A DNA stretch of 64,000 bases from Hymenopellis radicata (lineage: Eukaryota; Basidiomycota; Agaricomycetes; Agaricales; Physalacriaceae), in contig JADNRX010000007.1 of the NCBI GenBank assembly GCA_015501595.1, positions 186,001 through 250,000 on the forward strand. The letters run 5' to 3'. Positions 46,335 to 57,366 of the stretch are shown here, one piece after another. Numbering within the stretch: position 1 is the first letter of the stretch; each line of letters starts with the position of its first letter. Below the pieces are notes generated by a model. It worked only from the letters and a program-made list of their open reading frames with translations, did not search any database and was not told the DNA's origin. The translations under genes were made by a program, and so were the position numbers.

Positions 46335-47621
46335 TCAAACAGTGCTAGTGGAACCAGACGGACCCTTGACCTCTTTCACATATTCCTTCTCGTCGATGTG
46401 GCTCTCTTGGTACGTCTCAAACCTGATTCCGCGTTCGACATGGCTCGCATCGATGATGTCCGAATCACTGCTGCTCACTCCACTAGTTACCTGCATGCCC
46501 ATCGTCGTGCTCTCACCATGTTTCGTTCCCGGTCGGGTGAAGCGCGCAGACGAAACCACTGACGGGCCGAACGTCGCGATATGGGCTTCCGACCATTTTG
46601 AGCCCGAGGCCCAGACCGTGGCGAGCAAGACACCGATAATCTCGATGTAGATGTTGGTGATGAGGATGTACGACCCGTGGAGGAAGCTGCTGTCTCTGAA
46701 AGCGAATATGACTTGTGCCAAGGAGAGGATGACGGGGAACACGAAGTTGGAGGCCCCGATCCAGAATAAGGCGTGCAAACGGCTTCGGTAGCCAGCTACA
46801 AGGTTTCATTAGGAAATGTGTATAGTGAGCACTTGAATTACTAACATGCGCGACTCTTAGTAGAAGCAACATAACTGTTGCTCGACAAGCCTTCTCGCAC
46901 GCGCCGAAGGAACAGAGCAGAGGCGTATCTGTGGTGTTGTTCAGTGAGTCGCGGAACCAAATATACAAGGGCACTTACCCATTGTCAAACATCTGCAAGA
47001 ACCATTCGATCTTCGTGTACGGAAGATGCCAGACTTGCTGAGAGACGACGATGGGGTTACCACCATTGCGCAAGGTCGGGAACCAAGTCGTCCAGAACAA
47101 GAGCAAGTTTATGAGACGACCTATCTTCACGAGGATAATGGGTACATATACCAGCGCCGCATTGAGCAGCGTCATCTGGGACGGGCGGTATACCGCGAAC
47201 ACCCTGACTACGAGAATCGACTCAACCAGGAAAGGGATAGAGCCTATCAACACTGATTCAGCAATGTAGGTCGCTTGAGAAACGGGGTGGTCCGGGGAGA
47301 TGATCGCTGTAACCTATGTGTGGCGCATCAAAATCGAGCTCGGGGACCCGAATTAACAGTGGCGTCACTCACATCGACGTAGTAGTTCAGGATTCCGAAA
47401 GCGATTCCGAGAAGAATGGATAGCACGTTCAAATTGAAGACTACGCTGCGCCTCAAGGAAGGCGTAGAGAAGAGGAAAAGAGCGATGAGAAGAGGGACGA
47501 GGACGGAAGACCATGTGGCGCCGATAAGCAGCATGTTGAGCGAGGGCTCGATGGAGGCGATGTAGTTCGTCCCCGGGGGAGGGGGAGGAGGATTCGCGTC
47601 GATCGGCGTGGTTGAAGACAT
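46335..47621 (-). CDS. seven-transmembrane protein of fungal receptor type
   Basis: ATG 47621-47619 opens MSSTTPIDA with a Pro run, followed by hydrophobic segments: MLLIGATWSSVLVPLLIALF, FNLNVLSILLGIAFGILNYY, LIGSIPFLVESILVVRVFAV, LNAALVYVPIILVKIGRL, ACRATVMLLLLRVAHV, FWIGASNFVFPVILSLAQVI and SYILITNIYIEIIGVLLATV. These are seven TM helices, then a polar, Ser-rich cytoplasmic tail ending GPSGSTSTV. Introns are at about 47,315-47,370, 46,930-46,980 and 46,793-46,850. It looks like the basidiomycete seven-TM receptor-like family; it is not a clear Ste3 pheromone receptor. Ligand unknown. It lies among P450 genes. Confidence 0.75.
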
Positions 47622-48125
47622 CGTCAAGGTGGGCAGACGATGAAGGTAGGTCTGCCCTCTGTGATCTTACGAAAGGTCTTTATTGAACTCCCGTGTGACT
47701 GCAGTCGTATCTGGACTGTTCATTTTGTGACGGCAGCACTGCCCTCTAGAGCTTAGGGACAGGTCCTGAAGACGCGGAGTCGATATCAAACATCATCGAA
47801 CGCGGGCAGGCATGTGTCAGAGTCTTGACTCCGACGTAGGTTGATTGTCAGTTCAACATCATCTGATTCAATACAAGGAAAGCAGCAAGTATCACAGGGT
47901 AAGGAACCACCATTGATACGCTGATAGAGGATTACTTCGAAGTTGGGATTTACTTATAGGATATCGACTTGATGCGAAAATTCGACATCAGTCTATTGAC
48001 ATTTGATCACCATCGGGTCTTCACTCGGGCTCTTTCTGAGTCCGCAAACATCTCAGTTCGGTACATAAACATGGATTCGACAACTTTAGGAAACAAATTT
48101 ACACGAAGAAAGGAAACTGTGAGGA
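47622..48125. other. intergenic region
   Basis: About 0.5 kb upstream of the seven-TM gene and downstream of P450 B. No gene supported. Confidence 0.5.
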
Positions 48126-50171
48126 TTACAGGACATCTCGCTGGCGCGGCTCAAACCGAAATTGCAAGCTCTTGTCAGGCGCTGACATCACAAAGAGCCA
48201 CTTCAAAGTGGGTTGTCGCTGATTCGCCACCGATACCCTGTAGTGGAAGAATGTGTAGGCAATTATCGCCTTCATTTGGCACACCGCAAAGAAGCGTCCC
48301 GGACTAGACAAGTCCGTCAGCAGAAGCTCAGCAAGACGAAACAACTCCCACAGACCAGGCGTGTTTTCCATGACCCCATGGCATGTACTGAGGTGTGGAC
48401 GTCGTACTACTATCGGTGGCCAATCGAATCTCATCCTCCTTCACAAACCTGAATGGTTGGAACTCGGTGCCCGTGTTATCCAGACAAAGCTCCCTGGAGG
48501 TGGCGCAGAGCAAAGTTCCCCGTGGGACCGTGATGCCATTGGAGAAGGTGAACGAGGGCGCCGTCACAACACGTCCAAGGGTAGCTGTCAGGGAAAGTTT
48601 GGTTGGAGACTGTACCGCGACCACGAAAATAGCGAAGGTACGAACTTGAAGAGAAGTGGTGAAACCGCATCACTTCTTTCACGAGTGAGTCCAACTTTGG
48701 CATACGAGACAGGGCTGCGAAAGCTCCAGCCTTCTTGATCAATGATTTCCTGCACCTCGGCTGCGATTTCATCTTGCCAATCCTGCCTAGAGGCCAAGTG
48801 ATTGAAGGCGAGGGGTAGAATCTCGAGTTAAAGTGAGATCGAATCACAGCGGGTCGATGAATCAGTACTTACTATCGACGTCGAAGAGACTGCTGCAAAA
48901 TTAAGGTGCATAATTCTGAGTGTGAGGGCCATTGCAGATTGCTCTTTTCCTTCAGCGATAGCCATCATATTAGATAGGACATCGATCTACGTGCATGTGG
49001 TTCATCAGTATTTGGCATTAAAACAAAATGTCCCGACTCACGGATTGAGATAGTTTTGGGTCCTTCAAAACCATCGCCTGGCGCTGTCGAAGTACGACTG
49101 GTTGCACGAGCTGGGCTATTTTAGCCTGGACACGGTTCGGTGAGATCAAGAATGCGAGGAACCTAGGAGACGTTGATCAACGCCAAATCTACTGGGACAG
49201 GAAAAGGCTTACCTGCGGAGAAAGGAGGGTGTTCCACTGAGGATGAATCCAACAATTGTCATGCGAAAGGTAAAGGTTCGCGTCAATTGCAAGAACCGTT
49301 GGTTTCGACCTGTAACACAGTGAGCGCAAGGGACATGTATCGAAGGCTGCTCACAGAGAGAGAGACCAACAAAGATACGGTTGCTGACGGAAGAGACTAC
49401 ATTCTCGAGAAAGGTGTGACCTTGGCGGGTCGTTAGATAAATTCGAAGCGGCGGACGAATCGCGAATACCGTGGATGTCATTGACTTCTAGGGATTTTTT
49501 GAAGACATACTCAAGTTCTTCAAACATTCCTGGGCATATCTCATCCAGTCTCTTCGACAGAAGCGACGTCATGAGTGGGACATGGTATGGGTTATCCAGT
49601 ATTTCGGGGCCCAGCGTGTGTGAAAACTGTAGGATCTGGGCGATATTACTTGTGGCACAGGTTCTATGCCATATAACTGACCGCTTCAATTGCATCGGAC
49701 GAAGATAGGTCGTTGTCTGATCCACGATAGATGTCCCTCATCGTTTCAGGGTCTGTAGCGACGACGACCCAACGAGTAGGTGTCGGCAATTTGAACAGGC
49801 CGCCCACGCCTTTCGTCTAGGTCGCGAATCAGATCAACTATGGGCGCAATGCGAATGGCGTATAAGTACCTTCCGGTACCCGTCATGAAGGTACGCCTGC
49901 GTATTAACAATGGCTTTCACCAGGTCAACAATGCCAGATCGTCCGTATACACGAGGGATCTACGCGATCAACAGGGTCAGCATGGATTTACGCGTTCCAA
50001 AAGCGGTGAAACCTTGTGTAAATCGTCGTTCAAAACCATTGCGGCGGTCACTGCACCCAATAGGCACAGAATGCCTGTTGTCCAAAGGATGGGAGACCAA
50101 GTAAGGATTGGGGTGCCAGACGAGATAGAAGGGCTCAAGCTGAGCAGCACGGGGATAGCAGTCGAGTTCAT
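48126..50171 (-). CDS. cytochrome P450 B (CYP512-like)
   Basis: ATG 50171 gives MNSTAIPVLLSLSPSISSG and a hydrophobic anchor (WTTGILCLLGAVTAAMVL). Recognisable segments: LQFSHTLGPEILDNPYHVPL (N-terminal signature of sterol/gibberellin-type fungal P450s), DEIAAEVQEIIDQEGW, MPKLDSLVKEVMRFH (ExxR = EVMR), ITVPRGTLLCATSR, and the heme loop PWGHGKHA/CPGRFFAVCQ split by an intron. The product ends QRDVL at TAA 48126-48128. About eight introns. Members of this group oxidise terpenoids or sterols in Polyporales; here the substrate is unknown. It shares a 730-bp divergent promoter region with P450 C. Confidence 0.83.
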
Positions 50172-50901
50172 CTGAAACGGTTGTTCAATTCATCTTTCCG
50201 TGCGGGGTTTTATATGCAGAAGAAAAAGCAGTACCGGTTAAGACAGGACAAAGTAATAATTTTTGGCCCATCATAATTGGGTACGGAACTCCTTGACGCT
50301 TTGCGACTGTGCATGGTACAGCTGTGGTTGATGAACAAGTGCAAGCCAGAAAAGGCAACTTGTAACGACCCTGCATGACCGTTTTGTTTCTTACGATCAT
50401 GTTCATTCCGCCACAGTTAGTCCATTTCTTCCACGCCAGTACATCCAAACTCGACGAGTGAATTGGTTATCGTCATCAGCTTCTTCATCCCAGTAGCCCC
50501 ACAACAGCGCCCGATCGGCTGTTCAACCGTCAATATGACATGAATATGTGGTATTGATACACTCGGAAGGTACGTGTTGCCCTCATAGCCTTCAGAACTT
50601 CAGATTTACTTCCCGTAGAGCGTATATATATCTCTTTCGTAACCCGTGAGCTTCACTCCGACGTCTCGTCACTTCATCGCTGATTACTCAGTGCTCTATC
50701 AGAATCAGACTGGGTGACCACGCGGAACCGAATCTCAGAGTCTCCCAATACACCGACCGCAATCCAGCCTGTAGCGGGTATCATTGATCATCACGGAGGA
50801 GAAATTGTATCGAAACCGGTAGGTGCAAAATTTACCATTTAGAGATGCACTGAGTAGCACATACTACTAGTGGAGCCCGCATCTGCAGCTTCCTCAACGA
50901 T
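50172..50901. promoter_or_regulatory. divergent promoter region of P450 B and P450 C
   Basis: Head-to-head intergenic DNA. A minus-strand TATAAAA at 50214-50208 sits 37 bp upstream of the P450 B ATG. A TATATATAT run near 50,623-50,632 is the best plus-strand candidate for P450 C, about 270 bp from its ATG. No other gene seen. Confidence 0.5.
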
Positions 50902-53355
50902 ATGGCAGCGCTGGACCTTATTTCAATCTTCCTCACAGTCGTGTTGACCATCCTCGTTCATCTTTACCTGCAGTACATTCGAATGATTCGTCTACCAGGA
51001 ATGAAGTCGGTGTCCCCGTCGTTTTCCCCGTATTGTCCTCCGTGCCCTAACAAGATTTTAGAGACGTTCAGGGCTTCGTTACGATTCTCCGAAATAACAA
51101 CCCACTCTCTACTGTCTTCAAGGAAAGTACTAGCCTCGTCCTTGGACAACATCAACTCGCTCTGCTCAAACATAACTGTACTGTCCTCTTGTTTACTTCT
51201 AGTTCTCTAGCTTACATTCAGAACTTAGTGTACGGTGATAGTGGATGGAATGTATCCGCCAATGTTTGTATTCTTCTCCTCCCTGTCTATCCTCACTCAA
51301 GGTCGAACCAGATATCAGTATGGCCTTGGGGACGCATCTCCCTCATCGTAGCTGATCCTGACGTGTGCAAAGTGGGACTCCCATTTTGCACTGTCACATT
51401 CACTAACTATGATTAGGACCTCACGACTGATACTTCTCGATTCCAAAAGCCGCTCGAGCAGTATGAGCCGGTGACCTTTTTTGGTCCCAACATTCTCGCC
51501 GCGGAAGGATTACTCTGGAAGAGATACAAGAAAATCTGTGCCCCAGCTTTCTCCGAGGTATTCATCACCGGATCTTTCGAGTTCCACGACTAACGGTTTG
51601 ATAGCGGAATATGAAGATGGTCTGGGATGAGAGCCTTCGAACAATGAACGAGTTTTTCGATCACATCTGGAGTGATGACAAGGACGATGGCATCTCTGTT
51701 GATAATTTTAGACAGCAAGCACTCCAGGTTGGTTTTCCTTTCATGCACTACCAGTTCTTGACTCTCACCCAAATTTAAGGTTACGATACGTGTGATTGCA
51801 TCTGCTGGTGAGTTGGTTACGCAAAATGAACATCACTGCGCACGCGGTTGAGAACGTCCCATAGGGTTTGGAATGCGACTTTCCTGGAGTGATCATAGTT
51901 CCGTACCCGCAGGGCATCGCCTTACAATGGAGGAAACGTTCGAGATCGTGGCCCGGGACTCATTCTACAAGATGATTTTCCCAGACTGGCTCGGAATCGT
52001 CATACCGCCACTCAAGCGCGCTAATCTGGCCTTCAATGAGCTCCGGGTACGTTGCACCGGTTCAAACTACGATAGGTCATTGATGATGGGGTACAGACCT
52101 ATCTAGAGGAAATCATTCAGAAACGCAGATCCGATAGGAGCGCCAACGACGCCAACGATTTGTTCAGTAATCTTCTTGAAGCTAACATGTGCGAGGTGGA
52201 GAACGATGGTACTGGTCGCCTAGACGACTCTGAATTGATCAGTACGTCGGCGGTGCGGCGTGTTCTATTCCTAACTCAGAGAACTCACTATCAAGGTAAC
52301 GTCTATGTCTTCCTCCTGGCTGGACACGAAGTAAGCGTGCATTCTCTCACATAAGAATGCCCGTCACGTGCTCATGGCCACTCCAGACTTCGTCGAATTC
52401 ATTCGCTTTCGCAATGGCCCTCCTTGCGCTGTACCCGGATGAGCAAGAGAAATTGTATCGCGATATACTAACTGTGTCAGGCGGTACTCATGGAGAGATG
52501 GTTCGTATCAGTCGCCATCTCCATTTCGTACTGACGTTCCCGTTTGCAGGTCTTCGAGAATAGAACACTATACAGACGAACTCTGGCGTAAGCATCCCGT
52601 TAACACCGTTTTTCGCAGTCTCATGTTGCTTTCAGTGTGTTTTACGAAACATTGAGACTGTTCCCTCCAGTTCGTGATCAACGGATCTACTTGACAAGGA
52701 CTAAAATTGGCGGTTTCTTAGAACATCAACATTCCCAAGCATGCCATCGTTGACACGACTATTCGTGCGCGTAATCGTGATGGGCGGACGTTGGCTGTCT
52801 ACCTGCCAAAAGGGTCCACTATCATCATGCATCCTCCTGGGATGCACTACGATTGTAAGTCTTCTTTTCTCGTGACGGACCGCGGTTTGATTGTTCTGAA
52901 CACAGCAAAGTACTGGAAGGATCCGTACAACTTCGTTCCAGATCGTTTCCTGGAACCTGACTGGCCACGACACGCGTTTTTGCCTTTCAGTCTTGGTACG
53001 CAGCTCATACCTCAACTGCAGTGGATTGCTGATGGCGTGATAGGCTCGCGATCATGCATCGGTCGAAGGTAAGCGCTCCCATATCTGTCGAAGTGCCTCT
53101 TCACCATCATGATACAGATTCGTCGAGACTTCCATGACGGCTATGATCAACGCCATGGTCATGAGATACAAGATCACCGTGTTGGATGAGGACAGATACA
53201 AATCAGAGTCTTTTTTGGAACGGAGGGAACGAGTCACCAACGGCGTTTACGGTATCACGCATACGTGGGTTATACGCATTTCTCCGGCATCAGCTAACAT
53301 AGAACACATCTGTAGACCTCGACGTGTGCCGCTGAAGCTTACGCGGAGACTTTGA
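50902..53355 (+). CDS. cytochrome P450 C (paralogue of P450 A)
   Basis: ATG 50902 begins an N-terminal anchor (ALDLISIFLTVVLTILVHLY). Segments parallel to P450 A: LSTVFKESTSLVLGQHQLAL, PVTFFGPNILAAEGLLWKRY, GFGMRLSWSDHSSVPAGHR, LTMEETFEIVARDSFYKMI, DLFSNLLEAN and LLAGHE/TSS (normal I-helix motif). ExxR is ETLR, then KYWKDPYNFVPDRFLEPDWP, and the heme loop FSLGSRSCIGRR is formed across an intron (about 53,000-53,042). It ends VPLKLTRRL at TGA 53353-53355. Roughly fourteen introns at the same places as in P450 A, so the two arose by local duplication with P450 B and the seven-TM gene between them. Confidence 0.87.
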
Positions 53356-53591
53356 ATGGAGATGGAAGGATGTTCGTGATCAAAATTCGTCTGCCAGTGT
53401 ACTAGTAGTATCATTACCACCTTATATGCGCTTCCGCTGACTCGGGAACATCGAAGTACGATCAGTTCTATTCAGGCTACTCGACTGATATTCAGCGCTC
53501 TGCATCGCTTGCCGAGTCAATGTGCATCGAGGCAGTGATATCAGCACTCAAAAGTTCTCTTCACCGCTTCCACACCGCCCACAACAGCACC
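53356..53591. other. intergenic region upstream of SDR
   Basis: Short spacer with no gene; same-strand neighbours. Confidence 0.4.
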
Positions 53592-54710
53592 ATGACCACT
53601 GTACCTCAAACCCTAGCTGGCTATGTCGCGGTCGTTACAGGTGGCGGAACGGGGATGTAAGTTCTAGTTCGAGACTCGTATAGCCTTCCTGAGCCAGTGC
53701 ATTACAGAGGACTAGCCATCGCGGAAGGGCTAAGCGCTCACGGTGCCAAAGTGTATGTCGCGAGCAGACGCGCTGATACACTTACTGCGAAAGAACACGG
53801 CGGATCTCTTGTGCCGTGCGTACACCATCAGTCTTTGGCGCTCGTCGGGACCATAACAGTACCGATGTAGATTGGTTATGGATGTCACGAACGAAGATTC
53901 GATCAAAAGCGCCGTACAGAGAGTCGAAGCGGACCACGGGAAGCTTGACATTCTCGTCAATAGGTGGGTCGCAATGTGCTCGGGCACGTAATTGTGTGTG
54001 GGTGGGTCTCATGTTCCCCGCAGCGCGGGACTCGCTTCTCCCGGCAACCGGGGCAACTTTATACGCGAGAAGTACACCGCCTCGATGAGTGGCGGTGAGC
54101 TGATGAACGTCGAGAGCGCGGCTGGCTGGGAGGAGGTGTTCAAGGTCAACGCGATTGCGCCGTTCTTCGTCGTCCGGGAGTTCTCAAAGCTGCTCATCGC
54201 CGCTGCGGAGAAGAGGAATGCGACGTCCTCCGTGATCAACGTCTCCAGCAGCGCGGCCAACTTGAATGCCACTGTCGTCGGGAACTCGGTCTGTTTCAAG
54301 TCGCGTTCTCTGCCACTGCTTGCCAGACTAAATTTCAAACTTGTCAGTTCGCGTACGGCCCGTCAAAAGCGGCTCTCGAGCAACTTTCGAGAGTGATGGC
54401 AGCCCAGTTCGCCAAAGAGAATAAAGCAATCCGAGTCAACGTTCTTGCTCCCATCCTGTTTGCGTCGGAAATGGCGCCAGCAGAGCTCATAGAGCCGTAT
54501 GGGAGCAAGCCCATTCCGGGATTTACTGCGACCATTCCTGCCAGGCGGATCGTGACGTGCGCCTTCATCAAGTCCTTCTTCTGTTTAGTGAACTGACCAT
54601 GCCACAGAGCAGACGAGATAGCAAAAGCGGTTGTATTTTTGGCTACGGCGGAGTACACGAATGGCGTCGTGCTCGGTATTGACGGCGGAGTCCAGCTTGT
54701 GAATTCGTAA
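53592..54710 (+). CDS. short-chain dehydrogenase/reductase
   Basis: ATG 53592 opens MTTVPQTLAGYVAVVTGGGT, containing the NAD(P)-binding TGGGTGMG split by an intron. Further on: LVMDVTNEDSIKSAVQRV, NSAG (NAG-type motif across an intron), VINVSSSAAN with the catalytic Ser, YGPSKAAL (catalytic YxxxK), RVNVLAPILF, and the C-terminal NGVVLGIDGGVQLVNS. Classical SDR of about 290-300 residues, oxidoreductase for alcohols/ketones. Introns at about 53,658-53,705, 53,820-53,875, 53,962-54,022, 54,290-54,345 and 54,553-54,607. It follows P450 C on the same strand, so it may act in the same pathway (inference). Confidence 0.87.
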
Positions 54711-54972
54711 AGTGGCGGTCGTGTAGTAGCAAGATGTCCTATGAATTTTAGCCTCCCTACTCATTGAGGAAAGAGTGTTCGCCGCTTTGGTTCTTGAGTG
54801 GTGGTGATGGTTCCGGAAACGCTGTGTATCCGATAAATTTGGTGTCACCACGATCGCGTGACTTTCATGCAGGGTAGTGTGGCGCTGCTCACTGCGCACT
54901 GCTCACTGCTGCCCAGTGCGCCACCCTGATAAATTGTGTCTTTTCGGACTGGATAGCTGCATCAGTGCATCG
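54711..54972. other. intergenic, with MITE-like scraps
   Basis: No gene. Near 54,914-54,925 a GTGCGCCACCCT resembles a reversed terminus of the MITE family described next. Confidence 0.4.
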
Positions 54973-55066
54973 TAGGGTGGCGCAGTAAACCCTAGAGTAT
55001 AGATGTTGGGTTTACTGCGGTTCTTAATGGTATACCGTATCAATACGGTTACCGGTACCGGGTATT
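54973..55066 (+). mobile_element. truncated copy of the TAGGGTGGCGCAG MITE family
   Basis: Starts TAGGGTGGCGCAGTAAACC, the same terminus as the complete element at 55075-55851, and continues with related sequence (GGTTTACTGCGGTT, then CGGTTACCGG). No matching far end or duplication found, so it is a fragment. Confidence 0.6.
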
Positions 55067-55074
55067 GAGACGCG
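55067..55074. repeat. left 8-bp duplication of outer MITE
   Basis: GAGACGCG, repeated exactly at 55852-55859. Confidence 0.88.
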
Positions 55075-55851
55075 TAGGGTGGTGAAGTAAACCCTTGGTT
55101 TTGATACACCTCGGTTTATTGCGGTTACTAACGGTATCGATACGGTATTGAAACTGTCGGGGTCGGGAGGTAGGTTTCGATACCGGCACGTGATCACTTC
55201 ACGTGACGGCCCGCTGGCGCTAAGAGAAGCTGAGAGTGGCGGGATGAGGGCGGCGAGCCACTGCGCCACATCACGTGCTCAAAACACGTGCCGGTATCGA
55301 AACCGTTACTAACGGTTTCAAAACCAGGGCCTGCCGGGGGGGTCGGTATCAATACCGTTACTAACACCCCCCGGAGGTAGGGTTGCGCAGGATACCTATA
55401 ATATCGCGCCGTTCGATATTTAACCGGTTATTAACGGTTATTAACCGGGTTAATAACACCCCTTTCAGAGGTAAGTTTTTGGGCAGTTATTAACCCATCA
55501 CATGACTGCATCATGTGAACAGGTGGGGCGGGTTGGGGCGGGATCGGCGGGGAGAAGGGTGATTGCAGGCAAGATGGACTGGTAATGAGCCACTAGACTG
55601 AATACATACATCAGAGGTTCAGTAAAACTTACATTAGACCATTTTTCAGCCATTCAAGAGGTTTATGAGGGCCTGAGAAGAAAATTTTGCTTGGGACCGG
55701 GAAAATACGCCACATTACATCACGTGTGCGGTTATTAACTGTTACTAACCGTTAATAACATACCCCAAAATGGGGTATATTCCGCCGAGGTTACTAACCG
55801 CCTCGGGAATATACTGCGCAACCCTACCCGGAGGTTTACTGCGCCACCCTA
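55075..55851. mobile_element. hAT-like MITE (outer), 777 bp including a nested element
   Basis: Left end TAGGGTGGTGAAGTAAACC, right end (complement) TAGGGTGGCGCAGTAAACC, 17 of 19 matching. Flanked by the 8-bp duplication GAGACGCG. The interior carries repeated (C)CGTTACTAACGG-type palindromes and CACGTG sites. The 8-bp duplication and TAGGGT ends suit hAT-type non-autonomous elements. No coding capacity. Confidence 0.85.
55378..55826. mobile_element. hAT-like MITE (inner), 449 bp, nested
   Basis: Ends TAGGGTTGCGCAG on both sides in inverted orientation, with 8-bp duplication CCCGGAGG at 55370-55377 and 55827-55834. Subterminal GGTTATTAAC/GTTACTAACCG repeats fill both ends. Related to, but distinct from, the outer element's terminus. 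Confidence 0.87.
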
Positions 55852-55859
55852 GAGACGCG
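55852..55859. repeat. right 8-bp duplication of outer MITE
   Basis: GAGACGCG, 48 bp beyond the 3' end of the tRNA-Ser gene. Confidence 0.88.
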
Positions 55860-55907
55860 AGTCTTGAAAGTTCAAAAAACATGTAGACCTGACCCACGAA
55901 ACCTTAG

Positions 55908-56012
55908 CGACGCCAGCAGGATTTGAACCTGCGCCCTCAAAGAGGAACAGATGAACATTGTTGGCACACGGTTCATTCTAATCTGTCGCCGTAACCACTT
56001 GGCTATAGCGCC
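55908..56012 (-). tRNA. tRNA-Ser(AGA), with intron
   Basis: Minus strand. Acceptor 5' strand GGCGCTA pairs with TGGCGTC (two G-U pairs); D arm GCC...GGC; anticodon stem ACAGA/TCTGT with loop TTAGAAA, giving anticodon AGA. An intron of about 23 nt lies after the base following the anticodon. A long variable arm (CCTCTTTGAGG), typical of tRNA-Ser; T arm GCAGG TTCAAAT CCTGC. The discriminator base is G. Confidence 0.9.
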
Positions 56013-56213
56013 GTGAAGAATTGTTGCTGCGCTGTGTGGCGTCGGAATAGGCTTCTTGAAGGCACATGAGTAGTAGTGTCACTGTGGCGTTGTAACCATC
56101 ACCAATGGAGAGAAAGGAAAGGGATTGTTGCATAGACACTGATTGAATTCTGATCATTCCATGATCCATCGCTGTGGCGCAATTACCAATTACGTTGTAG
56201 TACGAGACAAAAA

Positions 56214-56293
56214 GGGCCTCACTGGGAATTGAACCCAGGACCTCCTCGAACAGTATACCCAAACGAGGAATCATGCGACTAGACCATAAGGCC
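56214..56293 (-). tRNA. tRNA-Pro(TGG), with very short intron
   Basis: Minus strand. Acceptor GGCCTTA pairs with TGAGGCC; D arm GTC...GAT; anticodon stem CCTCG/CGAGG with loop TTTGGG plus T, giving anticodon TGG. About 8 extra bases (TATACTGT) after the anticodon form a short intron. T arm CTGGG TTCAATT CCCAG; discriminator C. Confidence 0.87.
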
Positions 56294-56861
56294 GTGATGA
56301 TGAGACAACTGCAAGAGACTATGGCAAGATGTGCAAAGTTACTGTAAGTTGGCCTGCAATAGCGAACATGACTTTGACTCAACTTTGACTACAGCGGACA
56401 ATGCTCCCGATTATAATGGCACCCTAGACTGTACTGGCATCCCGCTGATGTGTAGTCGCGAGAAAGTATACACGTTATCTTCAAGGGGTTATGGTCTAAT
56501 CAATGTCTAATAGTAATTAGTGAATCTGATGACCACGAACAGTAAACTTTGCATAGTAAATCCTGCTCAATATCCCTTGTCGATGGGCTTCAAATTCTCT
56601 GACTTTCTAGCCGCACGTAGAGGGGCGGGAGGGGAGGCGCGTTTCCCGCCCCGGCAAGTCGCGGCAGGAACATTGCAACGCGGAAACCTAAAAAGTCTAG
56701 GCGTCATTAGTACGTTAGTGATGTGCCTGAGGCCTGATGTTGGACTCTTGTGCTGGTACAACGAGTACAACATGCGCCTTCTCCGCGCCTGAACGCATTT
56801 TGTCTTCAAATGTAACGTTTCGCAGATCCAGAACCAGAAGCACCATTCATTACGTCTAACG
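56294..56861. other. intergenic region
   Basis: About 0.57 kb upstream of the small acidic protein gene. A GC-rich island at 56,615-56,665 (GGGGCGGGAGGGGAGGCG). No gene seen. Confidence 0.45.
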
Positions 56862-57236
56862 ATGGAGTCCGACTTGGACTTGGACTTGCACTCGGACACC
56901 TCGTCGCTGGCAGAGTCGAGCGCCACGACGACAGGCAGCAGCTACTACATCTCCGACTCTCCGCCATCCTACGATCCCAGCTCGTCCTCCGATTGGGATG
57001 ACATGATACCCGCGCCGCCACGAGTTCGAGTATCAGAGACTGAGGAGGTTTTCTTCTACTCTCCCGCACCTGGCGTCGTGCGTGAAGAAACACGCAGACA
57101 CCGACGGCGCCACATCAATGTGCAGCGCACACGCAAAGGCCACATCCACGTCTACGAAAACCGCCTCAGTCAGTTCCATCAATCTCCGCTCTATTCGGTC
57201 ACTGATCGCAGACAGGTCGCGACTTTTTCCTCATAA
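56862..57236 (+). CDS. small hypothetical protein, acidic N-terminus, basic C-terminus
   Basis: Single-exon frame of 124 residues. MESDLDLDLHSDTSSLAESS is acidic and Ser-rich; a Pro/Asp-rich middle (SPPSYDPSSSSDWDDMIPAP) leads to FFYSPAPGVVREETRRHRRR. No known domain. It is convergent with the Eco1 gene. The ordered charge pattern and single clean frame suggest a real gene, but this is not proven. Confidence 0.5.
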   Translation: MESDLDLDLHSDTSSLAESSATTTGSSYYISDSPPSYDPSSSSDWDDMIPAPPRVRVSETEEVFFYSPAPGVVREETRRHRRRHINVQRTRKGHIHVYENRLSQFHQSPLYSVTDRRQVATFSS

Positions 57237-57366
57237 TAACACTCTGCTTTGCCTCGGCCTGTTTCCTCGTCTGCCTCATTCGGCCATACGCCATCTTGTG
57301 GATAGCAGATGCATTTTCATAGCACGACAAATCGAGAATACAGACATATACAACAACACCCTTCCT

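Noticed and set aside
46335..47621. Ste3-type pheromone receptor and hence a mating-type locus
   Set aside because: The helices do not match Ste3 motifs that I know and no pheromone precursor with a CaaX end was found nearby.
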